Under the pieces are notes generated by a model. It searched no databases and had not been told where the DNA came from. It saw only the letters and a list, made by a program, of their open reading frames with translations. A stretch of 6,462 bases of DNA from Hyphomicrobiales bacterium. GTDB lineage: Bacteria; Pseudomonadota; Alphaproteobacteria; Rhizobiales; Xanthobacteraceae. The stretch lies in NCBI GenBank assembly GCA_017304505.1, contig JAFKKQ010000380.1, positions 1 to 6,462 of the forward strand, given 5' to 3'. Position numbers and translations under genes: made by a program. Positions 1 to 5,716 of the stretch are shown in pieces (position 1 is the stretch's first letter; each line of letters starts with the position of its first letter).

Positions 1-528
1 GGCATCGGGCCCGTGCTTGAGGCGCAGGACGTGATGGCGGTGCTTGCCAACGACTCCGAGGCGCCTGCGGATCTGCGCGAGAAATCGCTGCGGTTGGCCG
101 CGCATCTGCTCGAATATGATCCGCGGTTGCGCGGCGGACGCGGCTATACGCGCGCGCGCGACTTGCTCGATAGTGGCGCCGCACTCCGGCAGATGCAGGC
201 GATCATCGAGGCCCAGGGCCCGACGACGTGCCGCGCCGACCTTGGTACGCTGACAGCCGACGTGATGGCCCCGCACGATGGCGTCGTCTCCAGCATCGAT
301 TGCCTGCGTCTCAACCGCTTGGCGCGAACTGCCGGTGCGCCTATCGACAAGGGTGCAGGCATCAAGATTTTCAAGAAGATCGGCGACCGCGTCGAGCAGG
401 GCGAGCCACTCTACCGCGTTCATGCGTTCGATCAGTCAGAATATGATCTTGCGCTGGCGGCCGCTAAGGACAATACCGGCTACGTCATCGACGGACAGAA
501 TCCGCGTGGCGGCGGGATGGCGCAATGA
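1..528 (+). CDS. Thymidine phosphorylase-family enzyme (TypH/AMP phosphorylase-like), C-terminal part
   Basis: The frame is open from base 1, so this is the last 175 residues of a gene that starts before the window. The family is about 500 residues long, so roughly two thirds, including the phosphate-binding part, is missing. The family cleaves nucleosides (or, in archaeal AMP phosphorylases, nucleoside 5'-phosphates) with phosphate, giving a base and a sugar phosphate, in the cytosol. Visible support: the opening [15 protein letters not shown] matches the GPxLEAxDVMxVL stretch of DeoA-type enzymes. The last third has the typical C-terminal alpha/beta domain, with [11 protein letters not shown], then [20 protein letters not shown] and [10 protein letters not shown]. 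The stop overlaps the start of the PRPP synthase gene (ATGA), so the two are probably translationally coupled. The coupling and the style of the C-terminal domain suggest the long bacterial 'putative thymidine phosphorylase' group related to archaeal AMP phosphorylase rather than classical DeoA. Substrate is not decidable here: thymidine, other nucleosides or NMPs are all possible. Confidence 0.9.
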   Translation, partial: GIGPVLEAQDVMAVLANDSEAPADLREKSLRLAAHLLEYDPRLRGGRGYTRARDLLDSGAALRQMQAIIEAQGPTTCRADLGTLTADVMAPHDGVVSSIDCLRLNRLARTAGAPIDKGAGIKIFKKIGDRVEQGEPLYRVHAFDQSEYDLALAAAKDNTGYVIDGQNPRGGGMAQ

Positions 529-1442
529 GCCATGCCGCCATCCACAGCCTGCCTTCCTCTGCGCGCGACGCGGCGCGGCTTGCCGGGCAGCTCAATGTGA
601 TGATGTATGAGATCGAGGTGCATCGGTTTCCGGACGGAGAGGTGCGCGTGACGGTTGGCCCGGCGGCGACTACGATCATCGTCTATGCCTCGCTTGATCG
701 ACCAAATGATAAGCTCGTCGCGCTTCTGTTCGCCGCCGAAGCCCTGCGGCGTGGCGGAGCGCAAAGGCTCGTGCTCATGGCGCCGTATCTGTGCTACATG
801 CGCCAGGACACAGCTTTCCAAAGGGGCGAGGCGATCAGCCAAAAAGTTGTCGGTCGCTTGCTTGCCGGCGCATTTGATAGAGTTGTGACGGTTGACGCGC
901 ATCTTCATCGCACCAAGGATATTCGAGAAGTCTTTCCAGGCATCGCGGCGGATAATCTGCCCGCTATGTCGGCGGTTGCGGACGCACTGCGGGCCGGACT
1001 CGACCCACGGACGGTCATTATCGGTCCGGATGCTGAGTCCCGACCGTGGGTCAGTGACCTCGCGGGACGGCTTGGGCTGCACTATGTCCTCGCTCAGAAA
1101 ACCCGAAGGGGCGATTGCTCGGTCGAAATCAAGTTCGAATTCCCCCACGTGCTCTCGGGCCGGCCAGCCTTGGTCGTCGATGATATCGTTTCGTCGGGCG
1201 GAACGGTGGAAGCTTGTGCTACTGCGCTCGTGAGAGCAGGCGCCTATCCGATCGATGTCGTCGTCACTCACGCGCTGTTCCCGATGGAATTGTCCGATCA
1301 GCTCCTCGCTTCCGGCATTCGCTCCATCCGCTCGACCAGCAGCGTGCCGCATCCGACCAACGCCATCGTTCTTGACAGCCTTTTGGCGGAGGCGTTGCGA
1401 GCCGAGATCAACGGTTCATTAGAAAGACCATCATGGGTGTGA
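525..1442 (+). CDS. prs: Ribose-phosphate pyrophosphokinase (PRPP synthase)
   Basis: Transfers pyrophosphate from ATP to ribose 5-phosphate to make PRPP, the precursor for nucleotide, histidine and NAD synthesis and for base salvage; cytosolic. At 305 residues it is close to the family's usual 310-320. Motifs in order: FPDGE (35-39), a YMRQD segment (91-95) in the ATP-binding region, VDAHLHR (123-129) with the metal-binding histidine, GPD (167-169), a flexible catalytic-loop pair K192 and R194, and the PRPP/ribose-phosphate loop [11 protein letters not shown] (217-227). All key residues are present, so it should be active. The segment after RQD reads FQRGEAIS instead of the usual bacterial KPTSAK-type stretch, recalling archaeal-type (class III) enzymes. 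It starts inside the stop of the phosphorylase gene (ATGA at 525-528), and its 3' end overlaps the RNase gene by 10 bases. It may be a second, specialised copy rather than the housekeeping prs; the rest of the genome would be needed to tell. Confidence 0.93.
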   Translation: MSHAAIHSLPSSARDAARLAGQLNVMMYEIEVHRFPDGEVRVTVGPAATTIIVYASLDRPNDKLVALLFAAEALRRGGAQRLVLMAPYLCYMRQDTAFQRGEAISQKVVGRLLAGAFDRVVTVDAHLHRTKDIREVFPGIAADNLPAMSAVADALRAGLDPRTVIIGPDAESRPWVSDLAGRLGLHYVLAQKTRRGDCSVEIKFEFPHVLSGRPALVVDDIVSSGGTVEACATALVRAGAYPIDVVVTHALFPMELSDQLLASGIRSIRSTSSVPHPTNAIVLDSLLAEALRAEINGSLERPSWV

Positions 1443-3031
1443 CTCTTCGTTTCTGCGGAGCGGCCCATACCGTGACCGGATCCTGCTATTTCTTCCAAAC
1501 CCAATCGGGAATGTTTTTGGTGGATTGCGGTTTGTTCCAAGGCTCCAAGACGTTGAAGGCGCTCAACTACAGCGCCTTTCCTTTCCGTCCGGCCGACATC
1601 GATACCGTTTTGCTGACGCATGCGCATATCGATCACAGTGGTCTGCTGCCGAAGCTGGTGCGCGAAGGCTTTCACGGTCGGATCATCGCGACGCGCGGCA
1701 CCATTGACCTGTGCTCCTTCATGCTGCCGGACGCTGGCAGCATTCAGGAATCGGAAGTCGCCGCTCTTAATCGACGCAACGCCGCGCGTCGGCGCGCTGA
1801 AGTAACACCCATCTATACTCAGGCCGATGCCATCGCATCGCTCAATGCGTTTCGCCCTGTCGAGTACGAGACCTGGGTCGACATCGTTCCCGGAGTTCGT
1901 GGGCGCTATTGGAATGCAGGCCATCTCCTCGGCTCAGCATCAATCGAGATAGAATTCGCCGATGAAGGCGCCACCGGCCGGCCACTGCGCATCCTTGCCT
2001 CTGGCGACATCGGATCCGATTCGAAGCTGTTAGAGTCCAGCGCTGAGGCGCCGGCGGATTTCGACTATGTTATTTCAGAATCGACTTATGGCGCCGTTGA
2101 TCGGCCTTCCATCACTTCGAAGCTGCGCCGCGAGCATCTCGCCGCCGAAGTTCGGGATGCCAGCGCCGCGAAGGGCGCCCTGGTGATTCCGGCTTTTGCA
2201 GTCGAGCGAACCCAAGAATTGCTCGTCGACCTCATTGCTCTGATGGAGCGCGGCGAAGTTCCAACGGCGCCAATCTTCCTCGATTCTCCATTAGCCATTC
2301 GCGCTACAGAGATATTCCGGCAACATGCGTCGAGTCTCGATCCGGAAATCGACGTCACTCGGCTTCTGAGTTCGCCGCATCTGCGCTTCACCGAGACAGT
2401 GAATGAGAGCAAGGCGATTGCGAAGCTCGCAGGCTTTCACATTGTCATCGCTGGGAGCGGCATGTGTGAAGCAGGTCGGATCAGGCATCATCTCAAGCAG
2501 TGGCTATGGAATAGCAATGCTACCGTTTTGCTTGTCGGCTTCCAGGCACAGGGGACACTTGGGCGCTTCCTTGTGGATGGCGCAACCGCCGTACGCATTC
2601 AGGGCGAGGAGATCAAGGTCGCGGCACGCATCCGACGTATCGACGACTATTCGGGACATGCCGACGGCCCAGAGCTCGCCCGCTGGATCGCGGCACGCCG
2701 TCCCATCCGCAGAGGTTTGTTCCTGGTTCATGGCGAGGAGCCAGCGCTTGACGGCCTTTCAAAGCGCATTGCTAAACGTGCAATTCCCACTGCCCGGATT
2801 TTCATCCCGATGCTCGACGACATTTACGAGCTTTCGACGCCGGCACCAACTCCGATCGATGTGAGCCAACGTCGGCGGCTCACACCTGAGACGGTCGTGG
2901 CCCTCGATTGGCACAACGACATGTCGCGGCTCATCCTCGATATCAACGACCAGATCGAAGCGGCTGCTGACGACCGTGCGCGCGGTGTTATTATTCGCAG
3001 GCTACGGCGTGCGCTGGAGGCGGAGCGGTGA
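1433..3031 (+). CDS. Beta-CASP metallo-beta-lactamase-fold RNase (CPSF73/YSH1-like)
   Basis: Predicted zinc-dependent RNA endo/exonuclease of the RNA-processing beta-CASP group, cytosolic, 532 residues. Metallo-beta-lactamase motifs: HAHIDH at 63-68 (H63, H65, D67, H68), GHLLGSAS with H164, and SGDIGSD with D192. The inserted beta-CASP domain spans about 215-400. Beta-CASP motif A is E216 in SEST, motif B is H409 in YSGHAD and motif C is H433 in VHGEE; the 24-residue B-C spacing resembles CPSF73 (22). GSGMCEAGRIRHHL (341-354) is the typical glycine-rich strand of this group. The complete active site argues for a working nuclease. The C-terminal ~70 residues (460-532) extend beyond the usual end of the fold and end in a charged helix, with no domain that I recognise. 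Its ATG lies inside the end of prs, so it is read from the same transcript. A likely job is RNA turnover feeding the two nucleotide-metabolism enzymes upstream, but this is inference; substrate and direction of cutting are unknown. Confidence 0.92.
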   Translation: MGVTLRFCGAAHTVTGSCYFFQTQSGMFLVDCGLFQGSKTLKALNYSAFPFRPADIDTVLLTHAHIDHSGLLPKLVREGFHGRIIATRGTIDLCSFMLPDAGSIQESEVAALNRRNAARRRAEVTPIYTQADAIASLNAFRPVEYETWVDIVPGVRGRYWNAGHLLGSASIEIEFADEGATGRPLRILASGDIGSDSKLLESSAEAPADFDYVISESTYGAVDRPSITSKLRREHLAAEVRDASAAKGALVIPAFAVERTQELLVDLIALMERGEVPTAPIFLDSPLAIRATEIFRQHASSLDPEIDVTRLLSSPHLRFTETVNESKAIAKLAGFHIVIAGSGMCEAGRIRHHLKQWLWNSNATVLLVGFQAQGTLGRFLVDGATAVRIQGEEIKVAARIRRIDDYSGHADGPELARWIAARRPIRRGLFLVHGEEPALDGLSKRIAKRAIPTARIFIPMLDDIYELSTPAPTPIDVSQRRRLTPETVVALDWHNDMSRLILDINDQIEAAADDRARGVIIRRLRRALEAER

Positions 3032-3270
3032 GTGTGCTGCCTCGTGGCTATGAATACATTTGGCCGTCCCGTGCATCTGCGATCGCGGCGTGGCCAGAAT
3101 TGAAACAGAGACGCCGGCGCGATGATCCACAGCGTTGAGATCGATGATCCGCTTCATGCTGCAGAATGGTGCGACTGCGACTGGCGTCCAGGGCTCATTT
3201 GCGCCGCGGCGCAAGGAGATGGTCGTGGCTGCCGTCGTCGCATTCGGCCAAGGGCCTTGGTAAGTCTTGC

Positions 3271-3290
3271 CATCGCCTAAAGTGGCGATG
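3271..3290 (+). terminator. Possible hairpin terminator after the RNase operon
   Basis: Perfect 7-base stem CATCGCC / GGCGATG with a six-base loop TAAAGT, followed on the + strand by TTATT. The stem is good but the T tract is short, and it sits about 240 bases after the RNase stop codon, so it is a weak candidate terminator for the rightward transcript. On the minus strand no T run follows, so it would not serve the DUF6455 gene. Confidence 0.35.
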
Positions 3291-3412
3291 TTATTCCGTA
3301 AGCGTGCATTCCTGACACGCCGGTTGGGCGGCAAAGGCGGTTCAGGGCCCGATTTTTGGAAAGGAACTCGTCAAGCCAACTCATCAAATGTGGGGCTTGC
3401 GTTAAGGTTAGA

Positions 3413-3444
3413 TAGGTGGGTCGACTTGCTGACGTAGCCACCTA
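3413..3444. terminator. Hairpin just past the DUF6455 gene
   Basis: Arms TAGGTGG (3413-3419) and CCACCTA (3438-3444) pair over 7 bases around an 18-base loop that itself contains GTC/GAC. It lies 12 bases beyond the stop codon of the minus-strand DUF6455 gene, where a 3' end structure is expected. No T tract follows in either direction, so it may be a transcript-stabilising stem or a Rho-dependent end rather than an intrinsic terminator. Confidence 0.3.
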
Positions 3445-3456
3445 CGCCGCTGCAGC

Positions 3457-3906
3457 TCAGTAATTAGAGTTGGCTGGACTACACTCTCTGTGCCCGGAAA
3501 AGGTTTTAAGAGCCGTTGCGTTTGGGCAGAATTCGTGCATGTTCGTGGTCGCTGTCCCAGCGGTAAGCTCGCGCTCGCATCGCCTTTTCTCCTCGCAGGT
3601 GATACACAATCTCTGCAGATCCCATGTCAGATGTTGGTCAATTTCACTGAGCGCCGTGGGATCGACTTTCAACGCTATGAGCATCTTTTTTAGCAGATCG
3701 GCGGCTCCAGGACCGTTCATCGCCAACGCTCGCAAATCAGCGGGTGTCATCCCCATGTCGTTTGCTATTGCCTTGACCTCATCGGGGCCGCAATTCGCAA
3801 ATTCATTATTCAATCCGGTTGTATAGCGGTAGTTCTTGATCCACCCGACAATAGCGCTGGTCACGAAATGAACAGCCGGGTAGGTGGGCACAGTACGGTC
3901 AGCCAT
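3457..3906 (-). CDS. DUF6455 family protein, four-cysteine C-terminal motif
   Basis: A 149-residue soluble protein of unknown function; the DUF6455 assignment is by recognition of the pattern. Residues 53-85 (MTPADLRALA, then GPGAADLLKKML and the VDPTAL segment) and 96-130 match the family shape of alphaproteobacterial proteins: a helix beginning 'tPaDLraLA..Gp.AAdLL..mL.alglDp' followed by 'DLqrLC..C..krrC...la.gta...y.eyCPNa'. Cysteines C101, C104, C110 and C127 form C-x2-C-x5-C-x16-C-P, a plausible zinc or iron-sulphur site. No signal peptide; residues 10-22 are mildly hydrophobic but too short for a membrane span. The start is fixed by a strong ribosome site, GAAGGAG at 3913-3919, six bases before ATG. 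A FixK/FNR-type site lies 61 bases upstream with ideal spacing for activation, so the gene is probably induced at low oxygen. The last ~10 residues after C142 look unconserved. Function not known. Confidence 0.82.
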   Translation of the reverse strand: MADRTVPTYPAVHFVTSAIVGWIKNYRYTTGLNNEFANCGPDEVKAIANDMGMTPADLRALAMNGPGAADLLKKMLIALKVDPTALSEIDQHLTWDLQRLCITCEEKRRCERELTAGTATTNMHEFCPNATALKTFSGHRECSPANSNY

Positions 3907-3933
3907 GGCGATCTCCTTCGTGACAACGTTGAG

Positions 3934-3939
3934 ATTTTG
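3934..3939 (-). promoter_or_regulatory. Candidate -10 element for the DUF6455 gene
   Basis: Read on the minus strand this is CAAAAT, four of six matches to TATAAT. It would place the transcript start near 3926-3927, exactly about 41.5 bases from the centre of the FixK/FNR-type site. That is the classic geometry of a class II FNR/CRP-family activated promoter, which does not need a good -35 box. The resulting leader of about 20 bases carries the GAAGGAG ribosome site. Confidence 0.45.
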
Positions 3940-3960
3940 CCTCGCACTGGCCGGATCACA

Positions 3961-3974
3961 TTGATTTGGGTCAA
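3961..3974. promoter_or_regulatory. FixK/FNR-type operator (TTGA-N6-TCAA)
   Basis: The sequence TTGATTTGGGTCAA is a perfect match to the TTGA-N6-TCAA core bound by FNR, FixK, Dnr and Anr regulators, which activate genes at low oxygen or during denitrification. I noticed no second copy in the gene-free stretches. It lies between two divergent small genes. For the leftward DUF6455 gene its centre falls 61.5 bases from the ATG and fits activation from -41.5. For the rightward small ORF the centre is about 55 bases from the ATG at 4023, so it could act on both. Which family member binds cannot be told from the site alone. Confidence 0.65.
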
Positions 3975-4022
3975 TGTTCTCGTTCTCGGAGTCATTAAAA
4001 GTAAATTATGGGAGTGTTTCAC

Positions 4023-4241
4023 ATGGCCCGCCGAATATTCGATGCGCTGCGGAGCACGGTTACCAAGCGCCGTGGCGATCCGGGATTTACTTGCGGAGAT
4101 TGCGAACGATCGAATCGCTGCGGCCGTCCGCCAACTGCGAACTGTCCAGTCATGCTTGGGCAGATTGCACGAGATCCTACAGGGTACCGAAGACGCATGA
4201 AGGCGCGAACAAACTTTCTCAAATCTGGTTATTGGACCTAA
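4023..4241 (+). CDS. Small cysteine-rich hypothetical protein
   Basis: A 72-residue basic protein that I do not recognise as a named family. Cysteines at 24, 27, 33 and 41 (FTCGDCERSNRCGRPPTANC, then P) give C-x2-C-x5-C-x7-C-P, which looks like a metal-binding knuckle. The N-terminus (ARRIFDALRSTVTKRR) is a short amphipathic basic helix, and the C-terminal half is rich in Arg and Lys. No signal peptide or membrane span. An upstream ATG at 4008 is in frame, but the ATG at 4023 is preferred because TGGGAG (4009-4014) lies eight bases before it; the 4008 ATG itself forms part of that ribosome site. An A/T-rich stretch at 3991-4009 supplies possible -10 sequences downstream of the FixK/FNR-type site. 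The motif spacing parallels the four cysteines of the divergently encoded DUF6455 protein, supporting a real gene. The alternative is a chance open frame, which its length alone does not exclude. Confidence 0.55.
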   Translation: MARRIFDALRSTVTKRRGDPGFTCGDCERSNRCGRPPTANCPVMLGQIARDPTGYRRRMKARTNFLKSGYWT

Positions 4242-4480
4242 GGTGTTTGGTCGGACGCAAACAACGGTGCCAGCCACACGAGCCGGAACAAATCTTGGAC
4301 TGGATGACGCCAGATCGCCAGGAATTTCATTCCGGTGCTGGCCGGCGTCTGAGCCCTGTGGTGCAGCCCGTGTTGCGCGATCGTCGACGCACTGGTGTTC
4401 ATGCTGCCGCGCGCCGCTGTGCGAACCGTGACCTAGTGCCGTCGATCCGCAACCAGGATCAATGATGGGAAGATTCGATC
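4242..4480. other. Gap before the exporter operon
   Basis: 239 bases between the small cysteine-rich ORF and the adaptor gene. Open frames exist on both strands (for example 4243-4431 on + and 4238-4402 on -), but none has a ribosome site or a protein sequence I recognise. The promoter of the exporter operon should lie here; I see no convincing -35/-10 pair. The ribosome site for the adaptor gene is GGGAAGA at 4467-4473, seven bases before the ATG. Confidence 0.5.
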
Positions 4481-5716
4481 ATGAGTGATTCCGTAGTCCC
4501 AGCCGTCAAGGCCGGAAGACCATCCGGACGGACGGCGGGTTTTTCTATCTCGCTGCGCAAGCCCGCAGTACGCTATGCTTTGGCTGCGGTGGGTTTGGTT
4601 GCTGCCATCGCCGCCGCGGTCTTTATCTATAGCAACCGTCCAATCAATGTTCAGGTCGCAACGGTCGAGCAAAATGTTCCGATCCGGGTGTTCGGCCTCG
4701 GAACAACTGAAGCGCGTGTCCTCTCGAAGATAGGGTTCGAGGTCGGCGCCACGCTGGCCGAACTTCACGCCGATCATGGCGACCGTGTTGGCAAGGGGCA
4801 AGTGCTGGCTCGACTTTCGACCGGAGAGCAGGACGCTAAAGTTGCTAAAGCGCGCGCCGCGTTGCTGATCGCGGGTGTCAATATCGCGAAGAGTGCTGCG
4901 AATCTGGAGAAGGCGCGCGCGGTGTTTATCCAGAAGCAGGAGACCAACCGGCGCAAGCAGGCGCTGGCCGGCCGTGACGTCGTCTCCCAACAGGCGGCGG
5001 AAGAGGCAATTCGTGACGAGGCGGTAGCTAAGGCGGATGTCGATGTGGCCGAGAGCGAGGTTGAAAGCGTCAAGGCGCAATTGACCGATACCCGCGCTCA
5101 GCTTCAGTACGAGGAGACTATGCTGCGGCACCGAACGCTTGTCGCGCCCTTCGATGCGGTCGTTGTCGAGCGCCACAAAGAACTGGGTTCGGTGATTAAG
5201 GCCGGCGACCCGATCTTCACCCTCATTGCGGTCGGCAGCTATTGGGGCCTTGCCCACGTCGACGAGGCGCGTGCCGGCTTCATTGAGGAAGGACAGCCGG
5301 TCGAAGCGCGCCTGCGCTCCCGCCCGCTTGAATCCTTCACCGGCCGCGTGGTCCGTATTGGGCTCGAAAGCGATCGCGTCACCGAGGAGCGGCGCGTCTA
5401 TCTCAGAGGTGAGAATCCACCGGCCCGTGTTTATCTTGGCGAGCAGGTGGAGTTCTGGATTACGGTAGCGAACCTCGACAAGGCGCTGCTGGTGCCGTCA
5501 GCCGCGGTGCATGGCTATGACGGCCGGCAGGGTACGGTATGGACGGTCGAAGAGGGGCGTTTGCGGCGGCGCCTAGTTCAATTCCGCCATCGCACCGAGG
5601 ATGCGCGCCTTGAGATTGTCGGCGGCCTTCCCGAGAACGCCCGCGTTGTCACCCAACTGGAGAGCGGGCTGCTTGAAGGTCGCGCCGCGCGCGTGGCCAA
5701 GGCGATGTCCAAATGA
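4481..5716 (+). CDS. HlyD/MacA-type periplasmic adaptor (membrane fusion protein)
   Basis: Periplasmic adaptor of an efflux system, anchored in the inner membrane and linking the pump to an outer-membrane channel; 411 residues, normal for the family. A basic cytoplasmic N-terminus (1-30) precedes one membrane segment at about 31-50 (rich in Ala/Val/Leu, ending FIYSN), with no lipobox. First half of the lipoyl (biotinyl-like) domain at about 82-112, with GDRVGKGQVLARL. A long alpha-helical hairpin from about 115 to 213, very rich in Ala, Lys and Glu. Second lipoyl half at 216-250, with TLVAPFDAVVVER and GSVIKAGDPIFTL. Beta-barrel domain at about 251-330, then a membrane-proximal domain to about 405, with LVPSAAVHG. 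The long hairpin fits a TolC-type partner. The stop overlaps the start of an ABC permease gene (ATGA), so the pump is an ABC rather than RND exporter. Substrate unknown: peptides, lipids, macrolides or siderophores are all conceivable. Confidence 0.9.
   Translation: MSDSVVPAVKAGRPSGRTAGFSISLRKPAVRYALAAVGLVAAIAAAVFIYSNRPINVQVATVEQNVPIRVFGLGTTEARVLSKIGFEVGATLAELHADHGDRVGKGQVLARLSTGEQDAKVAKARAALLIAGVNIAKSAANLEKARAVFIQKQETNRRKQALAGRDVVSQQAAEEAIRDEAVAKADVDVAESEVESVKAQLTDTRAQLQYEETMLRHRTLVAPFDAVVVERHKELGSVIKAGDPIFTLIAVGSYWGLAHVDEARAGFIEEGQPVEARLRSRPLESFTGRVVRIGLESDRVTEERRVYLRGENPPARVYLGEQVEFWITVANLDKALLVPSAAVHGYDGRQGTVWTVEEGRLRRRLVQFRHRTEDARLEIVGGLPENARVVTQLESGLLEGRAARVAKAMSK

Larger units (their letters stand above)
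3032..3456. other. Intergenic stretch between converging genes
   Basis: About 425 bases without a gene I can support. It lies between the end of the rightward RNase operon and the end of the leftward DUF6455 gene. It holds two hairpins (listed separately), an interrupted palindrome at 3248-3260 (CCAAGG, one base, CCTTGG) and two very short open frames: 3028-3138 (36 codons, GTG start overlapping the RNase stop) and 3144-3263 (39 codons). Neither short frame translates to anything I recognise. Base use becomes less coding-like and richer in A/T towards the right. It could be simple spacer, or the decayed remains of a fourth operon gene. Confidence 0.6.

Noticed and set aside
480..1352. Long minus-strand open frame (290 codons) opposite prs
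   Set aside because: Lies antisense to a gene with all PRPP synthase motifs; its protein has no recognisable domain and is the usual by-product of GC-rich codon use.
1298..1924. Minus-strand open frame opposite the prs/RNase junction
   Set aside because: Antisense to two well-supported genes and without any motif or ribosome site.
3121..3149. Repeated GATGATCC (3121-3128 and 3142-3149)
   Set aside because: Only eight bases, two copies and no further periodicity, so not a CRISPR, iteron or integration signal.
3002..3334. Minus-strand 110-codon frame across the RNase end and the intergenic stretch
   Set aside because: Overlaps the RNase 3' end, no ribosome site seen, and no recognisable protein features.
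4238..4402. Minus-strand 54-codon frame with a hydrophobic C-terminal half (WRHPVQDLFRLVWLAPLF)
   Set aside because: No ribosome site upstream of its ATG and no known family; too short to support by itself.
3974..4465. Plus-strand 163-codon frame covering the small cysteine-rich ORF and the following gap
   Set aside because: No ribosome site, starts within the operator, and its protein looks random; the alternative frame at 4023-4241 has a ribosome site and a cysteine motif.
4433..5257. Minus-strand open frame (274 codons) opposite the adaptor gene
   Set aside because: Antisense to a clear HlyD-type protein; composition is low in structure and matches no family.
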